A stretch of DNA of 15,822 nt from CBDVBZ01 sp965372355. GTDB taxonomy: Bacteria > Krumholzibacteriota > Krumholzibacteriia > WVZY01. The stretch is taken from positions 1 to 15,822 of the forward strand of contig CBDVBZ010000084.1 of assembly GCA_965372355.1 (NCBI GenBank), read 5' to 3'. Below, piece by piece: positions 1 to 5,770 of this stretch. Each line of letters starts with the position of its first letter. Positions within the stretch are counted from its first letter, which is position 1. The notes below the pieces were generated by a model. It made no database searches. It was not told the origin of the DNA and was given only the letters and a program-made list of their open reading frames with translations. The position numbers and the translations under genes are program-made.

Positions 1-93
1 GAGCGTTTTCTGCTCCTCACGCTCATGGAGAGAGGACGGGTGGCGCCCATCACGACGATCCTCAACTGGACCGCCGAGCTGAGCGAGCGTTAG
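1..93 (+). CDS. C-terminal end of a protein, probably a serine/threonine kinase or TolB/WD40-type propeller protein (partial)
   Basis: Frame 1 is open from the window edge to a TAG at 91-93, giving 30 residues. The closing residues, ITTILNWTAEL followed by a short charged tail, resemble the end of bacterial serine/threonine kinases fused to a TolB/WD40-like beta-propeller, which often finish with a V-x-N-W-x-x-E-L pattern. The catalytic and propeller domains lie outside the window, so the assignment rests only on this tail and is an inference. The minus strand is also open here, but its translation looks like no known family. Confidence 0.4.
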   Translation, partial: ERFLLLTLMERGRVAPITTILNWTAELSER

Positions 94-180
94 CCTCGAT
101 TCAGGGACACTAAGTCGATTTGCGGCGATTTGAACCCTTACCTTGGATTTCCCGCACAGATGAACGCACCCCATTGGTAG

Positions 181-390
181 TGCTACGCGGTGGCTTGTGT
201 TCGGGCCGATGTCGTTTTCGGACCCGCTGGCATAGAGAATGCTCACTCGAGAGTCGGGCGCCGTTTTGATGGAATCCCCCCGTCGGACAACCTCATCGAC
301 GCCGTGCAACGCCCCCACTGCCCGTAGACGGTCCGCTTGGTGCTGACCGCGCCGTGGACGTCTATGACGACCGCCACAGAGTCCTGGGTG
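181..390 (-). pseudogene. Decayed FecR-like domain fragment
   Basis: No intact gene lies between 94 and 433, but the minus strand encodes a recognisable FecR-like segment split over two frames. One frame (about 390 to 317) reads VAVVIDVHGAVSTKRT, then VYGQWG. The next frame (about 315 to 181) reads DEVVRRGDSIKTAPDSRVSI, then LYASGSENDIGPNT. Together they match the family pattern: a beta-strand with G-x-V, then G-x-W, then GD-x-I-x-T-x-x-x-SR-V, then D/E-x-GPNT. The frame changes at a C-run on the plus strand, 312-316. Downstream sequence loses similarity. The piece is too short to be functional. Family membership is inferred from the motif alone, without a profile search. Confidence 0.5.
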
Positions 391-398
391 CGAGATGT

Positions 399-423
399 CG
401 CCGACGCGGAGTCGGCGAGGAGG
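399..423 (+). promoter_or_regulatory. Hairpin abutting the Shine-Dalgarno of the 434 gene
   Basis: CGCCGAC at 399-405 and GTCGGCG at 411-417 form a perfect 7-bp GC-rich stem with a 5-nt loop. The 3' arm ends on the first base of the ribosome binding site GAGGAGG at 417-423. The SD-to-start distance favours ATG at 434 (10 nt) over ATG at 425 (1 nt). The stem could partly mask the SD, but that is inferred from sequence alone. Confidence 0.4.
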
Positions 424-433
424 CATGATACGA

Positions 434-1363
434 ATGCGGATACTTGCAATTCTTTTACTACTGCTTGTCGGGATGGGTTTGACAACCTCGAGCTGTGGGG
501 ACGATGGCACACCCCAAGGTGTCAACTCCGGTAACAACGCGGGCACCACAGCCGATCACACGGCGGCCGACCTGACAAGTATTCCCCGGGCGGCCATCGA
601 GCAGGCAAAGGCGAGTCTGCACATCGCCTATCAGCATACCTCCCACGGCAGCCAGCTCATCACGGGGATGAACTCGCTCGAGGCGTTCTCCGCATATGGA
701 GCCCTCTACTCCTGGGATGACTCCGGCGCCGACACGAACTCGTTGGATCTGGACGACTACGGCATCCCCGCCAGCTGCGCTGATCTGAGCCAGGGTGATT
801 CCGAAGACGGCAACGGCGACACACCCTGGGTCATCGGCACACGCGCGCTCCTCGACAACCCGGACAACAGCCACGTCAACATTGTGGTCTGGTCCTGGTG
901 CAGTATCAACGGTCATAACGCGCAGCGTTACGTCGACAACATGGAGAAGCTCATCGCTGAATATCCGGATGTCACGTTCGTTTTTATGACCGGTCACGCT
1001 GAGGGGCAAGGCGAGGACACCAGCGAAAACAGTGTCCACTACAACAACCAGCTCATCCGCCAGCACTGTACCACCCACGGACATTGGCTGTTCGATTTCG
1101 CCGACATCGAGGCGTACGATCCCGACGGCGACTACTTCTGGGATTTGGGGATGATGGACAACTTGAACTATGACGGCGGCAACAATTGGGCAGTGGAATG
1201 GATCACCGCTAATCCGGGCTCCGAACTCGCGCAGCTTACCGCCATCACCAGCGGGTGCGCCCACTCGGGCTCTCCCGCGCAGGCCAACCTGAACTGCGCG
1301 CTCAAGGGATGCGCCGCGTGGTGGCTATGGGCACGCCTCGCCGGGTGGAACGGCAACTCATAA
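434..1363 (+). CDS. Secreted lipoprotein of unknown function, weakly SGNH/GDSL-hydrolase-like
   Basis: The product has 309 residues. The start is set at ATG 434 by GAGGAGG 10 nt upstream; ATG 425 in the same frame is too close to it. Residues 1-20 are a lipoprotein signal peptide (MRILAILLLLLVGMGL) with the lipobox-like TSS before Cys21. A Thr/Asn/Gly-rich linker reaches about residue 45, so the mature domain would sit outside the inner membrane. The domain has a strand followed by YQHTSHGSQ (residues 66-74), VVWSWCSINGHN (151-162) and FVFMTGHAEG (182-191). These recall the blocks of SGNH-type esterases, but no canonical GDS block is present. Six cysteines (115, 156, 212, 275, 288, 293) suggest disulfides. 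The gene is convergent with the radical SAM gene and their stop codons touch. I do not recognise a specific family, and an enzymatic role is speculative. Confidence 0.8.
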   Translation: MRILAILLLLLVGMGLTTSSCGDDGTPQGVNSGNNAGTTADHTAADLTSIPRAAIEQAKASLHIAYQHTSHGSQLITGMNSLEAFSAYGALYSWDDSGADTNSLDLDDYGIPASCADLSQGDSEDGNGDTPWVIGTRALLDNPDNSHVNIVVWSWCSINGHNAQRYVDNMEKLIAEYPDVTFVFMTGHAEGQGEDTSENSVHYNNQLIRQHCTTHGHWLFDFADIEAYDPDGDYFWDLGMMDNLNYDGGNNWAVEWITANPGSELAQLTAITSGCAHSGSPAQANLNCALKGCAAWWLWARLAGWNGNS

Positions 1364-2467
1364 CTAGCCACAGGGAGACTCGTCGAGACCGTACTCCTTG
1401 TAGTAGCAGAGGAGTGTGCGGTTGGTCTCCGGGTCACGAAGGTGGAATGAGTTGCCTTGGCAAAGATCCCATTCGCTGCAGTCGATGCACTCCCCCGTTC
1501 GCATCCAACGCCGATCCCGAAAAGGCTTGTAACCTTTCTCCCACACCTCACAGAAATCATCGCGGTGGATGTTGCCCTGGCTGAAGCGCCGGTTGATGTT
1601 CGGGCAGGCCAGAATCGATCCGTCGATCATGATACCGGCGACGTTGATCCCCGCCCGGCAGAAGAAGGAATGGTTGCGAACCTGCGTATCGCACGCGCCC
1701 AGATAACCGGACTCGGAGTACCGGATTGACATACCGTCTCTCTCTCGTTGCTCGTAAACCCACGCCATCAGTTGCCGGAACTCATCGCTGTTGAGCGACA
1801 GATCCGGGTCGTTCGCCGCCCGTCCAATCGGTGAAATGGTAAACAGCCGCCACGCCTCGAGACCGAGTTCTGTGAGCAGGGCTCGTACGTCATCCAGTTG
1901 AGCGAGGTTTCGCCGGTGGACACAGGTAACGACGTCCACTTTCTGTATCCAGTCGGCGGCCAGCAGCATCCGCAGTGTATTGACCGCCCGTTCGAAAGAG
2001 CCTTGGCGGCCGCGCAGCCAATCGTGTGTGTCGGCCAGGCCGTCCAGACTCACCGTCACCGTGCACATGCCGGCCTTGCGGGCCGAGTCGACGGTGTCGG
2101 GTTTCCAGCCATACCCGTTCGTCACCATTCCCCAAGGAAACCCCAACTCGGCTACCTTTTGCCCCAGTTCGAACAGCCCGGGATAGAGCAAGGGCTCGCC
2201 GCCCGCCATCGCAACGGTAATGCGCCCGGGATCATGGCGCTCGCGAATCCCCTCCAGCACCTCGAGGATGCTGGAGGCCGGCAGGTCCGGATAGTCGCTT
2301 GCGGCCGTGCAGTCACTGCCGCAGTGCCGGCAGCAGAGGTTGCAGCGATGTGTCAATTCGAGGAACAGATAAATCAGATCGTGGACACGGCGTTGGGCCG
2401 CCTGGTGCGCCGGCAGCAACCGGCGTATCGCTCGTTCGCGGAATGAGTGCTTTGTGTTCCGAGTCAT
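1364..2467 (-). CDS. Radical SAM/SPASM-domain enzyme of an rSAM/lipoprotein pair
   Basis: ATG at 2467 gives 367 residues. An in-frame extension to 2764 exists, but it would run through the upstream lipoprotein gene and its translation is low-complexity Arg-rich. The radical SAM core carries C42-x3-C46-x2-C49, which binds the [4Fe-4S] cluster, preceded by LFLELTHR. AGGEP at residues 88-92 is the SAM-contacting motif. The C-terminal part has a SPASM/twitch-like cysteine set (270, 288, 306, 327, 330, 336, 354) around MIDGSILACPN and ECIDCSEWDLC, expected to bind auxiliary clusters. Such enzymes usually modify peptides or proteins. The neighbouring small lipoprotein, 60 nt upstream, is the obvious candidate partner. 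The arrangement matches what I recall of the functionally unassigned TIGR04133/TIGR04134 rSAM/lipoprotein families. The radical SAM call is firm; the subfamily is inferred. Confidence 0.88.
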   Translation of the reverse strand: MTRNTKHSFRERAIRRLLPAHQAAQRRVHDLIYLFLELTHRCNLCCRHCGSDCTAASDYPDLPASSILEVLEGIRERHDPGRITVAMAGGEPLLYPGLFELGQKVAELGFPWGMVTNGYGWKPDTVDSARKAGMCTVTVSLDGLADTHDWLRGRQGSFERAVNTLRMLLAADWIQKVDVVTCVHRRNLAQLDDVRALLTELGLEAWRLFTISPIGRAANDPDLSLNSDEFRQLMAWVYEQRERDGMSIRYSESGYLGACDTQVRNHSFFCRAGINVAGIMIDGSILACPNINRRFSQGNIHRDDFCEVWEKGYKPFRDRRWMRTGECIDCSEWDLCQGNSFHLRDPETNRTLLCYYKEYGLDESPCG

Positions 2468-2526
2468 CACGGGATCTCGCCACGCGCGGGCCGGCTGTTT
2501 CTTCCGCTGGTCGGCGCCGCGCCGAA

Positions 2527-3033
2527 TCAGTTGGTCTCGCGCTGCAGCGACAAGTACTCGTCGAGTTTCTTCCGGCCGTACGCGGCCTTCGCGCATTCCG
2601 GACCGTATTCGACGGCCACGTCGTCCATGACGATCCTGATGTCGTGCTGCTCGTATGTGCCCAGGTTGAAGCCGCTCCCGGGCGCGGTTTGCACGAGGTC
2701 GAGGTCCACCAGCGTGGGAACATACATCCCGGGGCCGGCCGGATCCGTCGCCACCAGCCCGCACGCGGTCTGGGTGTCGACCACGCAGGAGTCGAACCCG
2801 ACGGCTTCCAGAGACCAGCTGCCCAACGAGTCGGACGTCGTCGAGCCAAAATTGTCCAATTCAACAAGGATGTCTCTGACCGGCGCTCCTCGACTATCAA
2901 CAACGACACCGTCCAGTTTTAACGTGGCGTGGGGCGCACCGTACTCCGGCGCGGGGTCGACGCCGCTATCCGTGCACGCGTTGGGCAAAAGCGCTCCTAT
3001 GAGCAAACACCAGCAGCGATGGAGGAGTTTCAT
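2527..3033 (-). CDS. Small lipoprotein with carboxypeptidase-regulatory-like fold, putative radical SAM partner
   Basis: The product has 168 residues. ATG 3033 is preceded by GAGAGGA about 9 nt upstream. The N-terminus MKLLHRCWCLLIGALLPNAC is a short lipoprotein-type signal ending at Cys20, with Pro at -3, so the lipobox is not canonical. YGAPHATLKLDGVVVDSRG, followed by APVRDILVEL, is the typical entry into a carboxypeptidase-regulatory-like beta-sandwich, and the same lead-in is characteristic of radical-SAM-associated putative lipoproteins. Cys83 and Cys91 flank a short loop and Cys147 lies near the C-terminus. A second strand pair surrounds GTYEQHDIRIVMDDV (125-139). It is the first gene of an operon with the radical SAM enzyme and has its own promoter at 3088-3116. 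It may be the substrate or the delivery partner of that enzyme; the sequence does not show which. Confidence 0.82.
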   Translation of the reverse strand: MKLLHRCWCLLIGALLPNACTDSGVDPAPEYGAPHATLKLDGVVVDSRGAPVRDILVELDNFGSTTSDSLGSWSLEAVGFDSCVVDTQTACGLVATDPAGPGMYVPTLVDLDLVQTAPGSGFNLGTYEQHDIRIVMDDVAVEYGPECAKAAYGRKKLDEYLSLQRETN

Positions 3034-3087
3034 GGCGTGCGTTCCTCTCTAGAACGTCACCGAGAGGCGGGTTTAACCGGAGCCTCA

Positions 3088-3116
3088 AGTATACAGTTCT
3101 TCACCGTCAAGCTCAA
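3088..3116 (-). promoter_or_regulatory. Sigma-70-like promoter for the lipoprotein/radical SAM operon
   Basis: On the minus strand, TTGAGC (3116-3111) is followed by exactly 17 nt and TATACT (3093-3088). Transcription would begin near 3081, leaving a leader of about 50 nt before ATG 3033. Both hexamers are close to the -35/-10 consensus and the spacing is optimal. No experimental evidence is available. Confidence 0.6.
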
Positions 3117-3244
3117 TATCTAACGACGGATGTGGGTACATCGGAGCCAACCTCGATGATGTCGAATTCGCCGACGCAAAGCGTGTGTCTGCGGGATTGT
3201 CGTTGCTCGCACGCCGCACAGCTCGTGGAATGAACCCGAGAGGG

Positions 3245-4726
3245 TCAGACTTGAGGCTCAATGCCCGGTCGTGAGACGGCAACATACTTGCGAGCGGCTC
3301 CCGCCGCAACAGTGACATGCAGGTCGTCGCCGGTCGGTGGCACCATCGCCTCAAAACGGGTCTCACTGTGCGACAGATTGAATTGCTGGTACACCTTCCG
3401 GTTTAGCCGAGAATTCTTCCTGCCGGCAAGATTGCCCACGAGCGTCGCCAAGGGCTTGCGCTTCTTCAAGGCGTTGCGCGCGAATCGGCTCATGATGCGC
3501 TTCAGCGAATAGAAATTCCGGTTGCAGAGATCCATCTCTCGGAGACTATCGGCTCGGCTCAGATGCTTGTAACGACCCACCGGGAAGGTCAACGTATAGT
3601 ACTGCCAGTCTTCGGGGAATGTGTCGGCGGCGATGCGACCTTCGGATTCCATTTGCTCCCACAGGGCGGTGCCGGGCAACGGCGTCAGGAATAGCACGTT
3701 GATGTTGTCTAGACCGTAGTGTTTGGCTGTCCGGGCAATTTGCCGCCCGACGCCGGGTTTATCAACGTCCAGTCCGATGATGAAGGAACCCATCACCAGC
3801 ATACCGTGCCGCTGTATCCGCCGAACCGAGGCCCGGAAATCACGGCCTTTCTGAAGGTTGAACTTCTTGTGAACTTCGACCAGGCCTTCAGCACTCGTCG
3901 TCTCGAAGCCAACGAAGACACCCGTACAACCGGCCTTCGCGGCGAGCCGAAGCAGTTCTTCGTCGTCCGCCATGTTGATCGTTACCTGGGCAATCCACTT
4001 CTTGCCAAGATTTGCGCGGATCATGGCTCGGAACAGCTCCTTGGTGTTGGCGATATGGTCCTTCCGCGTGCCGATGAGGTTGTCGTCCACCACAAGAACG
4101 TAGCTCTCCCGAATCTGCCTGAATTCCTCGATGATCTCGTCGATCGGACGGCGCCGAAGCACCCTTCCGCTAAACGTCGTGACGCTGCAGAAACTGCAGT
4201 TGAGGGGACAGCCGCGCGCGGTCTGGATCGACCCAAAGTAGTAGCCGGTCGGAAGCAAATCATGGCGGGCAATTGGAATGCGATCTGCTTCCGCGTGGCC
4301 ACCCATGTAGTGCGGCTTCAGCGTACCCCGTTGGACGTCCTGAAGAACCTCGGGCCAAATGCCCTCCGCTTCACCCGTCACCACCGAGTCCACTCGCTCC
4401 AGTGCCTCGTCCAGGCGCATGGTGGCGTGGATACCGCCCATGACAACGGGCACTCCGCGGGCACGCCACTCCGCGGCGATTTCGTATGCGCGTGTAGCCT
4501 GCGACGTAAAAGCGGTAATCCCAACCAGATCGGGTCGGCGCATCGAGGCGTAATCCGGCAAGCCGGTGTTCTCGTCGATTACGGTGATATCCCACTCCGG
4601 AGGCGTTTGCCCGGCCAGCACCAGAAGACCCAGCGGCTTCCAGACGCGATACTTATTCCACGGGTTTTGCTTGACCTTGGCCAGGCTCACAGCCGGATTG
4701 TTTGGGTTGATCAGAAACAGGTGCAT
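3245..4726 (-). CDS. B12-binding-domain radical SAM protein
   Basis: The product has 493 residues. ATG 4726 is preceded by AAGGAAG. Residues 1-135 form a Rossmann-like B12-binding-type domain: LINPNNP start, DLVGITAFTS, VVMGGIHATM, and VVTGEAEG near its end. The classical DxHxxG histidine motif is absent, as is common in this superfamily. The radical SAM core begins around 165 with QTARGCPLNCSFCSV; Cys173, 177 and 180 would bind the [4Fe-4S] cluster. Later motifs are VLVVDDNLIG, GVFVGFETTS, MGSFIIGLD and FLTPLPGT. The C-terminus is basic (LKRIMSRFARNALKKRKPLA) and then degenerates into a tail without clear similarity. Relatives include methylases and ring-forming enzymes such as the BchE and HpnR groups. 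The substrate cannot be read from the sequence, and no biosynthetic partner gene is adjacent. The gene has its own promoter and leader. Confidence 0.88.
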   Translation of the reverse strand: MHLFLINPNNPAVSLAKVKQNPWNKYRVWKPLGLLVLAGQTPPEWDITVIDENTGLPDYASMRRPDLVGITAFTSQATRAYEIAAEWRARGVPVVMGGIHATMRLDEALERVDSVVTGEAEGIWPEVLQDVQRGTLKPHYMGGHAEADRIPIARHDLLPTGYYFGSIQTARGCPLNCSFCSVTTFSGRVLRRRPIDEIIEEFRQIRESYVLVVDDNLIGTRKDHIANTKELFRAMIRANLGKKWIAQVTINMADDEELLRLAAKAGCTGVFVGFETTSAEGLVEVHKKFNLQKGRDFRASVRRIQRHGMLVMGSFIIGLDVDKPGVGRQIARTAKHYGLDNINVLFLTPLPGTALWEQMESEGRIAADTFPEDWQYYTLTFPVGRYKHLSRADSLREMDLCNRNFYSLKRIMSRFARNALKKRKPLATLVGNLAGRKNSRLNRKVYQQFNLSHSETRFEAMVPPTGDDLHVTVAAGAARKYVAVSRPGIEPQV

Positions 4727-4728
4727 GC

Positions 4729-5008
4729 GACTTCCTTACCAGTTGGAGAGATGCCCGAATTTGATCTGCCTTCTTCATGCTGCCTCTTAGGTGATAATCT
4801 TCCTCAACACAACAACGTGCTGCCCGCCTCCACATCCGAGCACCGACATGCTTTCTGTGTTGCCGCCCATAAGCACAAGTGGCAAAACACAATCCGCTAT
4901 TCTAATGGGAACAATCTGCAGTCGTCAAGTCCAACCGTCCGCGTCAGGGCGCTTCGTCCACTGTCTGGCCTGATCAAAGATCACGCCGGCCGGGCACCGC
5001 CGCAATGG
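4729..5008. other. Gene-free leader and spacer between the B12-radical SAM and RRM genes
   Basis: Apart from the promoter at 4899-4928, no supportable gene is seen on either strand. Short open frames here have no ribosome binding site and no family-like motifs. If the promoter is used, about 165 nt of this stretch would be a 5' leader for the radical SAM gene. No riboswitch class was recognised in it. Confidence 0.4.
4899..4928 (-). promoter_or_regulatory. Sigma-70-like promoter for the B12-radical SAM gene
   Basis: On the minus strand, TTGACG (4928-4923), an 18-nt spacer and TAGAAT (4904-4899) form a near-consensus promoter. Transcription would start near 4891, about 165 nt before ATG 4726. 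The terminator of the upstream RRM gene lies between, so independent transcription is likely. Confidence 0.55.
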
Positions 5009-5039
5009 AAAAGGGGGGCCGTTGACGGCGCCCCCCCCT
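5009..5039 (-). terminator. Rho-independent terminator of the RRM gene
   Basis: Read on the minus strand, a run of G, then GCCGTCAACGGC, then a run of C form a very GC-rich stem of roughly nine pairs with a small bulge, followed by TTTTCC. It lies about 35 nt past the stop codon of the RRM gene, as expected for intrinsic termination. Confidence 0.7.
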
Positions 5040-5074
5040 TGACCCGGTTTGACGTGCTCCCTATGCCTGCATCC

Positions 5075-5326
5075 CTAGTTCCGCTCGCGCGCCTCGTTGA
5101 CGGTGAGGTCGCGACCGCCGAAGTCCTTGTTATTCAGGCCATCGATCGCGGCTTTGGCCGACTGCTCATCCATCTCGACGAAAGCGAACCCTCTTGGGCG
5201 ACCCGTTTGACGGTCGGTGACGATCGAGACATCGTGAACCGTTCCGAAAGCTTCGAACGCTTCGCGGACGCCCTCTGTCGTGGCATCAAACGGCAGATTC
5301 CCAACATACAGTCTCTTACTGGCCAT
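5075..5326 (-). CDS. Single-RRM RNA-binding protein
   Basis: The product has 83 residues and consists of one RNA recognition motif. RNP2 is LYVGNL at residues 6-11 and RNP1 is RGFAFVEM at residues 45-52, carrying the aromatic residues that stack on RNA bases. The strand and helix pattern and length match the small bacterial glycine-poor RRM proteins found in cyanobacteria, spirochaetes and many candidate phyla. Some cyanobacterial members are cold-induced. ATG 5326 is preceded by AGAGGAG at good spacing. The gene stands alone between its own upstream region and a strong terminator. Its role is probably post-transcriptional, by binding single-stranded RNA in the cytoplasm; target RNAs cannot be deduced. 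Confidence 0.93.
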   Translation of the reverse strand: MASKRLYVGNLPFDATTEGVREAFEAFGTVHDVSIVTDRQTGRPRGFAFVEMDEQSAKAAIDGLNNKDFGGRDLTVNEARERN

Positions 5327-5661
5327 GGAATAGCTCCTCTTTCCACCCTCTACTATGGTGCGATAGCGTCTTTGAATACTCAGCAGCGATCGCGTTTACT
5401 GCATTCCAGGAGCGGCGAAGTACCCACGCTCTCTGGGCTCGGGGAATTGTCCTCTGAACCGACTATCGAAACTGCTGGGGTGGATATATGCGGAGACGAA
5501 CGTAGGCAGGATTATTCTCTGAGTCGCTCGAACATAACAGCTTAATACTGGGATTCAAAACGAAATATCCGCGAAATGGTGGAGGCGAACGCAGAGAGCT
5601 CGAACCGCTGTGCAACGCGACGAGTCAGATCGCACACGAGCAGTATAACCCGTTGAATAGC
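5327..5661. other. Gene-free divergent spacer
   Basis: This is the upstream region shared by the RRM gene (minus) and the PAS kinase gene (plus). Open frames here are short and unconvincing on both strands. Features seen are a GCGATCGC palindrome in the middle and a short tandem-like pair, TTGAATAGC then TTGAAATAGC, at 5653-5670. No clear promoter for the RRM gene could be assigned. Confidence 0.35.
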
Positions 5662-5691
5662 TTGAAATAGCGGTCCAAGCCGTGATAGACT
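5662..5691 (+). promoter_or_regulatory. Candidate promoter for the PAS histidine kinase
   Basis: TTGAAA (5662-5667), an 18-nt spacer and TAGACT (5686-5691) fit a sigma-70-type promoter of moderate quality. Transcription would start near 5698, so the mRNA would open with a perfect 6-bp hairpin (TGCCAG 5700-5705, CTGGCA 5715-5720). The leader to ATG 5771 is about 70 nt. Confidence 0.35.
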
Positions 5692-5770
5692 TGAGGTGTT
5701 GCCAGTGGTGTTCGCTGGCAGGGGATTTCAGTCGCCTATCCACCTGTGATTTTTCTCAAGCCCTTCTACA

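Noticed and set aside
458..1264. Open frame of 268 codons on the minus strand
   Set aside because: It is antisense to the secreted lipoprotein gene, which has a signal peptide and ribosome binding site. The antisense translation is Val/Gly-rich and unconvincing.
2468..2764. N-terminal extension of the radical SAM protein
   Set aside because: The extra 99 codons overlap the lipoprotein gene in another frame and encode an Arg-rich, low-information sequence. ATG 2467 fits the family's usual N-terminus.
3719..5545. Open frame of 608 codons on the plus strand
   Set aside because: It runs antisense through the B12-radical SAM gene, its leader and the RRM gene, all of which have clear motifs. Its translation has no family-like pattern and no ribosome binding site.
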